Assembly: GCF_964204645.1 (NCBI RefSeq)
Contig: NC_134026.1
Coordinates: 27,546,650-27,610,649, forward strand
Length of the DNA stretch: 64,000 nt
From: Tubulanus polymorphus
Lineage: Eukaryota > Nemertea > Palaeonemertea > Tubulaniformes > Tubulanidae
Direction: 5' to 3'
Of this stretch, positions 13,175 through 26,400 are shown piece after piece; within the stretch, counting starts at the first letter, position 1; each line of letters opens with the position of its first letter. Below the pieces are notes generated by a model. It ran no database searches. It was not told the origin of the DNA and saw nothing but the letters and a program-made list of their open reading frames with translations. Both the position numbers and the translations under genes were made by a program.

Positions 13175-14296
13175 ATTATTTACTATAGGAAACTCTTCCT
13201 TACAGGTACCCTCTGCATTTGCAGATATTCTGATCTTCAACTTGTCTGATATCTGGTCGATGATATATTTACAATCCTAACACACTATTCAGTAAGGCAG
13301 GTTTTCTTTGAGATGAGGACGAGCTGGAAATTGTTAATATTCATGTTTATATATCTGGTGGACAATTAGTGTAAAAATTTTGTATTTTGCGCTGTAATAG
13401 TTATACGGTGTATCTTATATTAACTAGAAACGAATATATCTTGTTTTTCTGTATTATTGCTGATTAGTGGGTTTTGGTAAACATAGATTATTGTTGACAT
13501 TTCTCATGCTATGATTTTATTGTGTATAATGTTAGTTTAGAGATATATAGGGTACAGTGTATTTCATATTGCATTTGAGAGAGTTTTTACTGGAATATCT
13601 GAATCAAAATGTTTCTCATGATCAGAAAATCTAAATATCACAATCATTGTAAATTTACTGTTGAAATTAAAACTTATCATGTACCGGTACATTTGTATAT
13701 TTCAAAATAGAAATTTGGTAAATTTTGTGCTCTATGATTTATGATGCTTCAAAACTAATAGAAAATGCTTTCTTAAATGATAATATAATCAGATTAGAAC
13801 ATAATGCCAATTTTCTCATAAATGTTGAACTGGACTCGATTTAACCTTTTTAAATAAACCTACATCTATTTGTATTGGAAAAAATGTATGTATGTTTTTT
13901 ATTTGTGGAAAGATTTCTCAAGGTATAGTGCAGGTGTATGAAGTTAGGGCGAGGTTGACCAAGAACATAGTGTCTGCGACAGTTGGGTACATGGTACAGG
14001 ATCTTAAGAGTGATTGAGATCACTGAGCTGGTGGAAACAACCATGGATCTTATCAGCATACCACTTCGGCCCAGGATTGGGTGAAGGGTCTCATGAGTGT
14101 GAGGATTCTGCCCTGTCCCTGTGCCTAGTCTAAATATTAGACGATGTACGGGAATAATGGCACGATACTAATTAAACTATGCCCTAGGTACCTCTTTTTG
14201 AAAGATGGGATTTTTAGGGTTCGAATCCACAAACGACCACTTCAATTTCAATAACCCGGCCACTGAGGATACGAACGAACCATTATCGATGTCAAC
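13175..14296. other. Intergenic region, NKRF-like 3' UTR and GPAT promoter
   Basis: AT-rich with no supportable gene. It should contain the 3' UTR of the upstream gene and the promoter of the downstream one. A TACCGGTA palindrome lies at 13682, and a tRNA-B-box-like GGTTCGAATCC at about 14219 stands alone without an A box. Confidence 0.5.
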
Positions 14297-17200
14297 ATGT
14301 CGATGGAACAAACATTTATTTGGGTCATTTCTGCGTTATTTTCACCCTTTCTAATCACACTATTTTCGACAGTCATTCTTGCATCATGTGGAAAATCCTT
14401 GGGTATCCGGAAATTATATGTGAATACGCTACTAAAGGTTTTCGAGGTAAATATACGGCTTGATTGTGTAAAGTTCGTCGGCAATCCTCGCCTGCCACAG
14501 CTGGTTCTATAATCTCCAATATGATATGTGGATAGGATTTATTCAGGAAATTAATGTTTTTTCGATTCTACTTACTGCTACCTACATGAAAGCGCAAATC
14601 TAGGGGTGTATGTGTGTGCATAAGCAATGATGAATGGCAGATGAGTATCACCTGCTGAATCAATCAAAAATAAATTGTGATAGGATTATTTTTTCCTGTC
14701 AGTGGGGACACCAACGAGTGAAAGATCATGAACAGTTGAAAAGAGATTTCGAAGATGATGGTGAAGATGAGAATAAAGATAAAGACGATCCACAATTAGC
14801 AACAGGTGATAGTAATGACGTAAATAATGGTGAGTTGTTATTGAACCAGGGACAAACTCTACGTTAAAAGTATAAATGAGAAAATTCGATCAACTTCAAG
14901 TGATTCTGGTATGGAGTTACTCTACCAGGCACATCCACAATCAAGACTGTCACTGATCTTCATCTCATTCACTTTCAGTACAGCCACAAGTTATCAAGAA
15001 GGAACTACCAATTTCCGCCTCAAAGCCCATTGAAATACCGAATGAAAGATCTTTGGAGTTGATGGACAAGGAATTTCATCTTTCAGATGTGATGTATTTT
15101 TGCAAAAGCGGTATTGAGGTAAGTCTGAGGTAATCTCTCCTCTGTAAAAGTCTTTATTTAAGGTTGATGTGATCAAAAATGTGTAATATATACACGTGTT
15201 GAGCATGACACATTTCTGTAACCATCAGGAGTTGAACCAAAGGTCAAGTATTGTTGATATGCCGTAGATTACATGAATTATGTTTGGTTAACTGACTGAC
15301 CTTTTATCATACGGCTAAATGCCTGGGCAAGAACTTGACATGAACCTAAATGATATTGAAAGAACAATTTTTTATATAATGAATTCATTGATATTCCAAT
15401 CATTCAAAAACAGTTAATTTATCCATATGAATCAGGCTAATGAATATTATACTTTATTTTGCCATTCTTTGATTTCAGGCTATTATAGAAGATGATGTAA
15501 CTCAGAGATTCAATGCCGAAGGTTTGTATTCCGGTTGTTGCGATCGATATATCATCTCTTCTAAATATGTTAAATATTGATTGTGACCATTCCAGAATTG
15601 ACAAGTTGGAATTTGCTGACAAGAACCAATCGGAATAATGAATTTGTTAGGTAATGGAAAAATTCTATTATAAGGAGAAAAAGCTCTTCTTGATAACAAA
15701 AAAACAATGAATATGTCTTGAAAATTTGGATTACCAGGGTAAAAGTTACCTTCTTGCTATTTCAGTTTGCGTCTAACAATATTATGGTGGATTGGATGTT
15801 TAGTAAGATATTTGATATTACTGCCTTTTAGGTTAGTTAGTTAGATACCTTGTTATCTAATAAAATTCTATTTAGCATGATTATTTTAATGCATATAATG
15901 CCTATAACTAAAAATATTAAATGAGCGATGAATTACATCACGTTTCAGAATTGGGCTAGCTTGCATCGGGATTACTTGGCTGCTCATCGGTACTGCATGT
16001 ATTGGATATCTGAAAAATGGCCGGTAAGCAAATGTCAAATTGAAACCTTAAGAAAAGGCTCAAATCGCAAAGAAAATATCTTATTAATGACCTGTTCTAT
16101 GAATTATTTCATAGAATGAAGAGGAGATTGAATGAATATGTAAATCTGACTGCATTCCGTATTATGGCAAGAGCATTTTCTGCTGTCATAACATTTCATA
16201 ATCGGTAAGCTATCATTGTGTTAAATCAGTAGTTGGGTCGCTGTATAATTTTTACTATATTTGTTATATTCTCAGTGGTTACCAGAAAGTGTAAAATAAA
16301 CGATGGTAAATTGCTATTATAGATGTATTGACGTATGTTTATGTATACCTGGTAGACTATAAAAACTTTTCTGCAGTCTATGGTTTATGGTAGAGATCAG
16401 CAATGATTCTTTTTGGAATGTTATTTACAGTAAATCTACTTAATTCAGACTTTTGAATGGTCCGGATAACACTCCAAAATGAAAATTCAGATCATTTCAT
16501 TTCATTGACCCTGATTAAGCAGGTTTTACTGTGAATCCTGTGACTAAGAAAGTTGAAAAAATCAACAAGATTTTTCATCTAGAAAAATGAAAATCATTTT
16601 ACAGAGAGAACAAAGCAAAGGGTGGTGGAATAGGGGTTGCTAATCATACATCACCTATAGATGTAGTGTTTTTATCTACCGACAACTGCTATGCTATGGT
16701 ATGTCAACTTTGCCATTTCCTGAATAATAACTTTGTATTGGTTATTCTTACTTTAAACAACCATATGACAGTGGTTTTATGATGCATTAGATAATGTCAC
16801 ATGCGTATAATGATTAATTGTTATAGGTGGGTCAGGCACAAGGAGGATTCCTAGGAATGATGCAGCGTGCATTAAGTCGAGCAGAAGCGCAAGTTTGGTT
16901 TGAGCGTTCTGAAGTTCGAGACAGGGTCGCTGTAGCTAACAGGCTACGAAACCACGTGGAAGATAAAAATAAATTACCAATATTAATATTTCCTGAAGGT
17001 AACTTTCTTGATTTTGAGATAACAGAATTGGTTGGGTTTTTTTAAGAAAGTTGATGTTGATATGATACTGCTGTTTTTTTTTGTTCAGGTACATGCATTA
17101 ACAATACCTCAGTGATGATGTTTAAGAAAGGTAGTTTTGAAGTTGGTGGAACAGTTTATCCGGCTGCTATCAAGGTATATTTCCAGTAATTTCTTTTGCA

Positions 17201-17764
17201 AAATATTAGAATTGTTAACACTTCCTGAAAATTCTGATCTTACAGTATGATGCCAGATTTGCTGATGCTTTCTGGAATAGCAGTAAAGAATCAATGGTTC
17301 AGCATATCCTTATGATCTTGACCAGTTGGGCAATTGTGTGTGATGTTTGGTACCTTCCGCCATGTACGAAAGGAGTAAGTTAAGATAATATCTGAACATA
17401 AAATGCTGACAGTAAGTTTTACCAGAAGACTTTCATTCCATTCCTTATTTGTAGGAAGATGAGAGTGCTATAGAGTTTGCTTACAGGGTAAAACAAGAAA
17501 TAGCAAAACAAGGTGGACTTGTTGATTTAGAATGGTAAGGAAACGTTTATTATGTGTAACTTGGAATCCTAAATGCCTTTTTGTACATTTTAAAGCATTA
17601 CAATTATTTGATAATTTAGGGATGGTCAGTTAAAACGATCAAAGCCAAAAGAATCATTTAAACAGTTACAACAGAAAGAATACAGTAAATTGTTAACGAG
17701 CAAAACAGAAGAATTAAAATCGAATGGTAAAACAGAAGAAACTCAACGAGAAAAACTAGAGTAA
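14297..17764 (+). CDS. Glycerol-3-phosphate acyltransferase 3/4 (ER type)
   Basis: Fourteen exons join in frame to 483 residues: 14297-14446, 14703-14829, 14979-15118, 15479-15521, 15596-15650, 15766-15831, 15949-16023, 16115-16204, 16605-16698, 16827-16998, 17089-17174, 17246-17374, 17455-17534 and 17620-17764. The enzyme transfers acyl-CoA to glycerol-3-phosphate to make lysophosphatidate, the first step of glycerolipid synthesis, in the ER membrane. All acyltransferase blocks are present: NHTSPID (H263, D268) for catalysis, VWFERSEVRDR, FPEGTCINNTSVMMFKKGSF (about 335) for substrate binding, and YPAAIKYD. One membrane segment lies near the N-terminus (about 7-30) and a hairpin pair in exons 6-7 (about 173-215). 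SWNLLTRTN and QGGLVDLEWDGQLKR are characteristic of GPAT3/GPAT4 rather than AGPATs. The single gene is probably the pre-duplication ortholog of both. The C-terminal tail is unusually Lys/Glu-rich. Confidence 0.93.
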
Positions 17765-20420
17765 CAAGATTGTCCTGAGAAAGGGCTTCACTACGTCCAT
17801 TCTTGAAAACCCTAGGTCAATTATACAGGTCCAGAAGTACCGAAATTATTCAGTATGGTTGGAAGGCCTACCTATAAGTATGAAATCAATCCCCTAGTAA
17901 AGAAAATATTATTTAATTCTGGCAGTGATTTGTTTGAAAATGTATTGCTGTTCAATTAAATTTCCTAACTTGTATGGAAACTGTGATATGCTTTGCTTAA
18001 TGTTAGTTGTTCAATTTGGCATAATTCTTGTAAATCATAATTAATCCTGGTCATGACATGAAATATCATTCATATAAACTGGTAAGGGTTCATATTTGGA
18101 TAGTTTGCCAGAAATAAGATAGAGTTTAATATAATACATGTATTTAGAACCGGTTAATGTGTAGAATGTATAGATAAATGCACGTTTTGGCAGTTAGATT
18201 ATTCTTATTAAATATTTTACTGATTAACACAAATCCTTGCACAAATTATATTGAAAACTTCTTTTTATTTTTGTCCAGTATATGTAAGAATATCGTTGTC
18301 TTAATCGTGCACGTCCTTATTGTAATATATACGGCATGCTGTGTTGTCAAGTGATAAAATTACTGGAGAAACGAAAAAATTATTACGCATCAAACTGAAA
18401 TTGTAAATAAGCTGTAAATAACGCATTAGAAGTATGAATGCAAATGAATTAATCAAAAAAATTGTACTATAAAGAATGTACATTAGTTTATTTTTAGACA
18501 TTGATTTTGATAATCCAAAATACCCTGCGCTTATGTGATGTAAACTATGTATGTAAATAATTGGGACCACAGGTGAAGTGATGTGGATATGATTCTTAAT
18601 AAATTAACAAATTGCAAAATTCATTTCTTTGTTCATTTACTCATCTTCACTTGTCAAGTCTTTGGGCCATCTGGAATGTGACAAGGACTACTGGAGTGTA
18701 TTCTCAATCAATTGGGGTTCACAAGTGTATGAAAAATCCGCTATCATTCGCCATGGCGATTTTGAATTACCTCGGCGACAACACAGTCGGCCAACTGACT
18801 CCAGTGGGAACCGTCTGCATTCAAAGACCAGCGCCCAACGTTCATATCTCTCCAGTTGCATATATGCCACATTTTGATGCAGTACCATAAAGATATAGAC
18901 AAATAATATAATGTTCACTCGTTTTATTTGCATCAGGCATATTGTTTATTTTATTTTCATTTCACATAAGAAAGCAGCGGAAAGGCATCAAATCAGGAAA
19001 TTATTAAGAGTTAAATGAACAAACTGGTGACTAGTTTTTTCTTTACTCATACGTTATTCATACCTTACTGTACTTACTGAAGATACTCCTTTGAAAAATG
19101 GAGATTAATATTGACAGTCAGGGGCGGATCCAAGGGGTTGGGCCAAAGCGGCCTGCCCCCTTCTATTTTTTTGCCAAAATAACATTCTCACAATTTACAC
19201 AAGAAACACATACAGTGGCAATTATTGATGATATTGGTGATTTTGTCATAGAATCACTCTACATTCTCAGAAAATGATCATTTTTTCAAAAACCCACAAA
19301 AAGAGGTTCGTGCAGTCATGTACCAAGTATGTGTGTACATCCTTGGCTGATTACTCTAAGGTACAATTAGGCCTCGGATATTCCCCACCTCAATCTTAAT
19401 TCCTGGATCCGCCCCTTGAAGTGAAGCACTTTAATATGTACACACTGTATACAAAAACAATAAATACACAATTGGTATAAACTATACACACACACAATTC
19501 AGACATCATTCAACAATCACAGCCTTCAAAGAAATTTACATGGAATATACAATAACTAGGACCACTTTCAATGTCAAGTCGTCTCATTGAATGATAAAAA
19601 AACAACAAACCAGATATTTTACTGATAGGTACTGCAAACTTGAAATTGTTTGTGGTAATGTATGTTGAAACTACCAGTTCGTAGAGGTAAATAAAACACT
19701 GGTTGACTGTAAGGACAGACATTGATATGTATCACACTCACACAATCTTTATGTACATTCATCACAGATTATCAATTAAAATCGACAAAATTTTTCACTC
19801 ATGAAAAATCACATTAACTCACAATATTTGAATACATATTGAGGATTTTCATTTTACACAGTGTTCATGGTATTTTAAGATGCATACTACAGCTATTTAT
19901 GTATTTGCTTCAATAAAATGTATGATCTGTCAGGATATAAGGTTAGAAAAGAGTTGATTAGGTAAAACAAATCATGAGATAAACAAATATCATATTGTAA
20001 AATAGGACCTTGGGATATAAAAACAGCAAACAAACTATAGCCTCTCAACAAATTAACAACTAGGGCTTACAACATAGTACTCAAAGGGAAGGTGAAATTA
20101 TGAAATAATATTCATGAAATTATTTAGGGAACGAGCTCTGATACAACCAGTCAGGCATACAGAGATGAACTGTGATAGGCATACAATATTTTGTAAATAC
20201 ATCATAAGAACATTAATGATGTAACTTTATTTGGAACATATAAAGCTACACACAGGTGAGTCGAGTAATATCATATGTGGATGGAAATTTCATGTTGTAT
20301 CTTAACTATGTGAGATTTTACTAACACAAAGGCTAGTCATCCATCTTGCATTCATCCCTGAACTCATATATAAAAGCACCATTATAACAAAGAAGGAAGT
20401 TAACGTGTTGGCTATCATAT
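17765..20420. other. Convergent intergenic region GPAT3/4 / EXOC6
   Basis: 2.7 kb between two converging 3' ends. It holds a hAT-like MITE (19119-19418) and otherwise AT-rich sequence, presumably including 3' UTRs. A stretch at 18612-18933 is open in several frames on both strands but shows no recognisable protein. Confidence 0.5.
19119..19418. mobile_element. hAT-like non-autonomous element (MITE), about 300 bp
   Basis: The left end reads CAGGGGCGGATCCAAGG and the right end is the inverse, CCTGGATCCGCCCCTTG. CAGGGGCGGA-type termini are typical of hAT-superfamily elements. The interior has no open frame for a transposase. I could not find a clean 8-bp target-site duplication, so the copy is probably old. 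Confidence 0.65.
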
Positions 20421-23400
20421 TCATGCAGTCCCATTTTGTAAGCCTCGTAGCTGTTTAAGAACAGTCTCTAATAATCGTTTTCGGTCTTTTTCATTTTTTT
20501 TCAAGTATGTGAATAAATTGTTTTTTCTCTTATCAGCATCTTTTAATCTACAGAAGAATGAAATACCATTAAATTATGAAATGTACATTTGACTGTTGAC
20601 AGCCACAGTGATGAATACTTACTTCTCCAGCAGTGTAATGGCAGTATTTGGATGGACTCGCAGATATTTACTTTTCGCTTGACCGTAATCTGCTAAATAT
20701 GTCGACCAATCCCACGTTATGAATAGATCTAACACCTGTAGATACCACAAGAATGAAGATGAGTATGTGAATTGTTTCGATCTATACCTTAAACTCTAAT
20801 GTTTGTGTTTTGGTTAGTAAGCATTCCATAAAAACTAACCTGTCTTAAATCCATAAATGCCATTTGTAGTGTACCCTCATTGAATCCAGGAACCGGCTCC
20901 GAGCTTGCAAAAACTGAAATAATTACAATGTAATGAGTGGAGAGAACGATTCTGCAGTGCCTTAGATCCAAAGATACCGGTACCACAACATACCTTCACA
21001 TTGCATGAGGTCAAGATTTAGTTGATTAATTGCACCCATAGTTAAACAAGGGACATCACTATCTACAAGAAATTCCATCAAAGCACGGGCGATATGTTGA
21101 CATGACGACATACAAGCAGTTTGTGCCACTTTTTGCTGAAATGAACAAAGCATTGAATGAAATTTCGATTATAGCACAGAAGCTGTAATATAGCCAGTGA
21201 CAATATGCCAAAATAGCTGGCTTTCTTTCTAGCTGCGTACTACATTTGATTAAAATAGATTTCATCTGAAATTCAGTAAATTAAAGATACTAAATGGACT
21301 ACTAAGAGTATATCTAGAATTATCTCAGGGAAGTATTGAATATATGAATATATAACTCATACTAAAGGAAGAATAGCTATTGATCTATAGACCAGGTACA
21401 TGCAGACTGCAGGAAAAAGTTAATGAAACAAAGCATGCAAGTAGTTCTGATCAAAATTTTAGAATTTTCACTTTGAATAAACATATTTTAACCAGCAGAA
21501 TGCACAGAGATTTGAGAGAATGAATAAATCATATGCGTAAGTCATACAGCCAAGAAATAACAATACATGACAAAATGCACTCTGTATGCTTAGAATTTCA
21601 GAGCTGCTGAGTTAAGAAGTTAATATTCCATTTCCAAAAGTGTAAACATTATGCTTCAAAAAACCTTTCAAATTTTAATGTAAACAGATAATCAAACCAG
21701 TCAGGCAACAAATAAGGCTTCATGCGATAGATACGATCAATTGTTTTGTATAGTTTACAATGTAACCGTATATTCAATATCATTCAGTGAATATGCAGCT
21801 TGTGTGACTGTATGAACGATATTTCTCATCACGATTGCAGTACATATGCTATCTCTTTGAAATGCAATTGGCTAGTTTGACGACATGCAGAAAGCAAGTT
21901 TTCAAAGCCTTTGTTATTATACACTGCATATGTATATATAGATAGTTCATTTTAGTTGTGGACAACTCATATATAATGCCAACATTGTATCAAGTCGTTT
22001 GTGAGTGCAATCTGTTTGATTGTGCGTGCAATTTACCAAATATTTCTCTGTGAGCATGCTTATCCCCGGAAAAACATCATACACCTATCAAATGTTAAGT
22101 AAAAATCAACATAAAGTTTCAGTGATTTCTTTTGTCTCCATGTGGGTTGTAACTGAATTACCTTATAATTACCTTTTCCTTTCTAGACATAAGTCTACTA
22201 TATTACTATAACATACTTATAAAACGCTTTTGGAAATCTTGGTTATCCTAATATGAAGTTAATCTTTACATACAAGTTCATTGTGTTTGTGACAATATTC
22301 TGTGTGAACCAAATCTGATAAGCGAGTGATTTAAACGAAACTAATTACAAGAAGAGTGACTTAAAATAACACATATAGAATAAAGTGATTTTTCTATTAA
22401 AAAAAAAAGAACCAATTTACCGATACCGTTACATCACTACAACACATATAAACTTATATTTGTGATAGATCTAGGAAAAAATAAGGAAGAGGTTAAGCGG
22501 AAAAGCAGAATGAAACTTACTGGTAGATTCGTGAAAGACATGAATGTTGATTGTAGAAATGCTAACAAATCTAACATATAACTACTGGCACTTCCTTTAG
22601 CTTCTGACATCATCCAGTCATAAGTGGCTAAAATGTAAACAAATAATCATAATAATTCATAGAAGTTTTAAATATCTAAAGAGAAGCGATCATGAAGAAT
22701 CATGAGAGAGCAATCAGGTCTCACCATCTTCTAAGAATTCATCTATCTTCTTATTAAGTTGAGTATAAATCTGCTCTTCTGCAGCGCTTCTTGCATCTTT
22801 AAACATCGCTGTTCCATGCAATCGACCGACATGGACACTGTCCTTATCAGAACTGTTAGATGATACCAGGTGATCAATATAGAATCACATAAAACTTATT
22901 CTATTGTAAACAATATAAGCCAATGAACATGTTCAACTTACCCTATGATATTAGAAATGAATTCTTCCAAGTAGCCACAACTTTGTTCCAAATAATTCAT
23001 ATTTATGGAAATTTGTATGAGCTGAAAACAAGAACTAATTATTATGAATTTCAGCCACATGGCAAGAAGTACATGTAGCATAAATCTTAATTAGGCCTAT
23101 CAGATTAGAAATAAAAAATGGGACATTTGATACCTGGAGTAAGGTGAGACTAGGTTTTCGTATCAGACACTGCAAACAAGCACTTAGCGTCCGAGTTAGT
23201 AGAATATTGGCCGATTTCCTAACCATATCATCTATTTCCGTTTTACTGAAATGAAAGCATCGAGGATTAAATTTTCAAATAACTTGAATATTGGTATCAA
23301 GACTAGAGTCTGCTTGGTATTCACCTTAGCTGCAGATCCTCAGAAAACTTGAGACATGCGTAGATATACTCCTTCACTTGGATGTAAATTTCTGGCACAA

Positions 23401-26400
23401 AATTAGAAAATGGGAATCTCTTCGGAAAAGGGGCCTGAAAAATTATGCACATTGATTCAAATATATCAATTAGAAATAGTTCTGAGGTAATACTTGAATA
23501 TTTCATATGTATTTCATACTTGATCTAACTGCTCATCATGGAATGGATACATAGCCTTGATTTCTAAATACTTCTCCTCTTTCTCCACACATATTGGTGT
23601 ATAGTTATCTTCGCTGAATATATCATCAAAAACTGTCACCCATTTCTTCATTAGCACCTCATTATACTGATCTCTATCAAAACAACAACCAAAAAGAAAT
23701 AAACAGGATAGTAATAGCTAATCATTACTACTAATATGCTTCAATAGCTTCAATGTACTCACTTCAATTCCAGCAGTAAATCTTGAAGCTGAGTCATTGG
23801 GAATCCATAACTCTGAAATTTATACCGGTAATTCGTGCCAATCTTTCACAGAATTTCAAAGATATCTTCCCCACACGGTCAGTACTTACTTGTAACGTAA
23901 TAGAAAGTAGTAGTAATAGACTTTTCAATTGTAACATCAGCTGTGGATCTGTCACCATCACCTGAAACATTTTGAAAAGTCAGGTACTGTACAGGGAATA
24001 ACAAATCAAATCTAAGTTGGTACATAAACAAGTTAATCTAACCGAATTTGTTCGTAACACAGCTATCAACTTTGTGAGGGCCATCTCCCATAGCTCATCA
24101 ATATATGCTCTATTGACTAGTCCAGATGTTGTATTTAATACATGATCCTCTATCACAAAAAACCTAGGCAAGAACAAATTAAATCAGAATGTTAGTACAA
24201 CGATATCAACCAACAAAGCGGATCATTCTATCTTCACAATATTTACCCTACAATAACATGGAAAAATTTCTTATAGGCATCGATACTTTCATGCTGCAAA
24301 CGAGATGAGATTTAATGTAAAAGAGCATCTGAATACATAACTAACTTTAGAGACAAAAATATGAACATTTCTCTATCATAATTCCTACCATATTCTGTGG
24401 GGGTTGTAAAGCTAATCTAGCTTGCCGAGTTCTCTGTCCGCGGTAATAAAGTTCAAATGTTTCGCGTGCCCCCTGAAAAATATGCCACATCAACAAAATT
24501 ATATGATTCGACCAAGAAGGGCATCCGACTGTTTCAACAAAGTACACCAGATCATTTCTAGTTCCATTTCTTATACTTACCAATACTGAGTATATATGTA
24601 AACACCGATAAACTGGAGCAAAATCAACCACATCTTGAGCACTAACCTCCTACAAAATTACATATCCTTAAGACCTTTAGACACAAATATTACAAGATTT
24701 TCATTTGTAAAGGGATTGACCGTTTTCAAGGATTACAGAAATCAGATTTAAATAATCATTATACCGGGTACACAAGTCAGCCACATACCAGTATATACAG
24801 AGTACAAATGCAAATTACTAATAATATTCGCATTAAATAGGATTTTTAACGTGTGCACAGCCTTACACAGGTTATTTCTCCTACAAAGAATATTTGCTGA
24901 AATGCATATTGCAAAGCTTCTAATTATAAAATCTTCAACTCATTTCATACCCATGACAAACCCGATAAGACAAATCATTGATACATTCAACATTCATCAG
25001 AGAAGAAAAATGAAACGTTGAAAAGGAGCGTATACATATCCAAGAACATTTTGCTATCATAATGTAAATTGACATGAGAAGCTGCTTAGAATTTCGCAGA
25101 TACAGCAACTATACATAATAATCACATACTGCAGAAGCAAATAGCCTAGCAGTGGAGTTATAGGACGACATAATGATGTACTACATTTAAGTTACATACC
25201 TGGATAATACTAGACTTCTGAAGGACACAGAATATATAGAAAATTAAGTAAATCAAATGGAATCATGCATAACTACCAAAAGTCAACATCTTTGAAGATC
25301 ATTCCTTAAAAATTCTTCTAATACCAGTAAGCTACGGTAAAAGTAAATGATCTAGAATTTCTACTCATTTTTATGGTTTAAAAAAAAAACTATTTGAGTC
25401 TACATTCTGGTTAAACATGCAAGCTGAATGACAATTCAGAAATATCTACTCGATCATTACCTCATCATTTTCTGCATCTTTCTGCGCTTGTAACAATGCT
25501 AAGTATTTTGGATCGTCAATTTCACCAGAGAATGGATTAGGTGGAGGTGGGGCTCTTCGCTTTAATATATGTTCTTTAGTCACAGCGATGCTTGGATCAA
25601 AATTATTCTGTTCAGCAGCCTAAGAATAATATCAATAAACACCATCTAACAAGAAATTGACGTGAATGCTTAATGAATAACAATAAATGATAATTTTCTT
25701 ACATGTTTCATGGCAATTTCTCCAATCTTGGACGAGTGTTTACGTATGTTTTCTAGGAAGTCACGCAGATCTGACATTGAAGCCTCTTTGATATCTTCTC
25801 GTAATTTTGGTATTTGTTCCGCCATTATTTGCGCAAACTTGTATTTATGAACCCGAGGTAAATGAGTATGTTCTAATTGTTCTAATGTTTTCAGTGCTGG
25901 ATAGTACCTGGATGATCATGTAATTGAAAATTGATTTGAATGGATGGGGCGACTGGGGTTTCACCCTATATTCAAGTCAAAAGTCTTATTACCTTTTTTG
26001 TTTCATCTGTTCCTTTAATGTTTTATAAGTCTGTAATACTGGCTGACACAAATTCAGACGTTCAATTGCTAATGCTATATTTTTCTGTATCTTACGACAA
26101 TTGATCAGTTCTGCACCTTTTTCTAGTAAAGCTTTACCGGATACCTGAAGTAATTCATTGATACTTCGAATTTCCTCCTGAAAAGGACACATCAATCAAA
26201 TAAATATTTAAACATAAGATTATGGATGACAAATTGCAAAGGGATCTGTTCATGACGCACCTGCAAGCGACCAGCATCTGTTCGCACCTGCAGCAGCTCT
26301 CTAATTGATTCGATAAATCCTTGATAATGATAATTACACATACGTTCGATTTCTTTATCATGATTTTTGATTCGCTGGTCAAGCTTTTCCATAAACTTTG

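Noticed and set aside
14213-14235. B-box-like GGTTCGAATCC suggesting a tRNA gene
   Set aside because: There is no A box and no foldable cloverleaf upstream, so it is an isolated match.
18612-18933. Overlapping open frames on both strands
   Set aside because: Three frames are open at once, none resembles a known protein and no splice context supports one. It is more likely chance or a decayed repeat.
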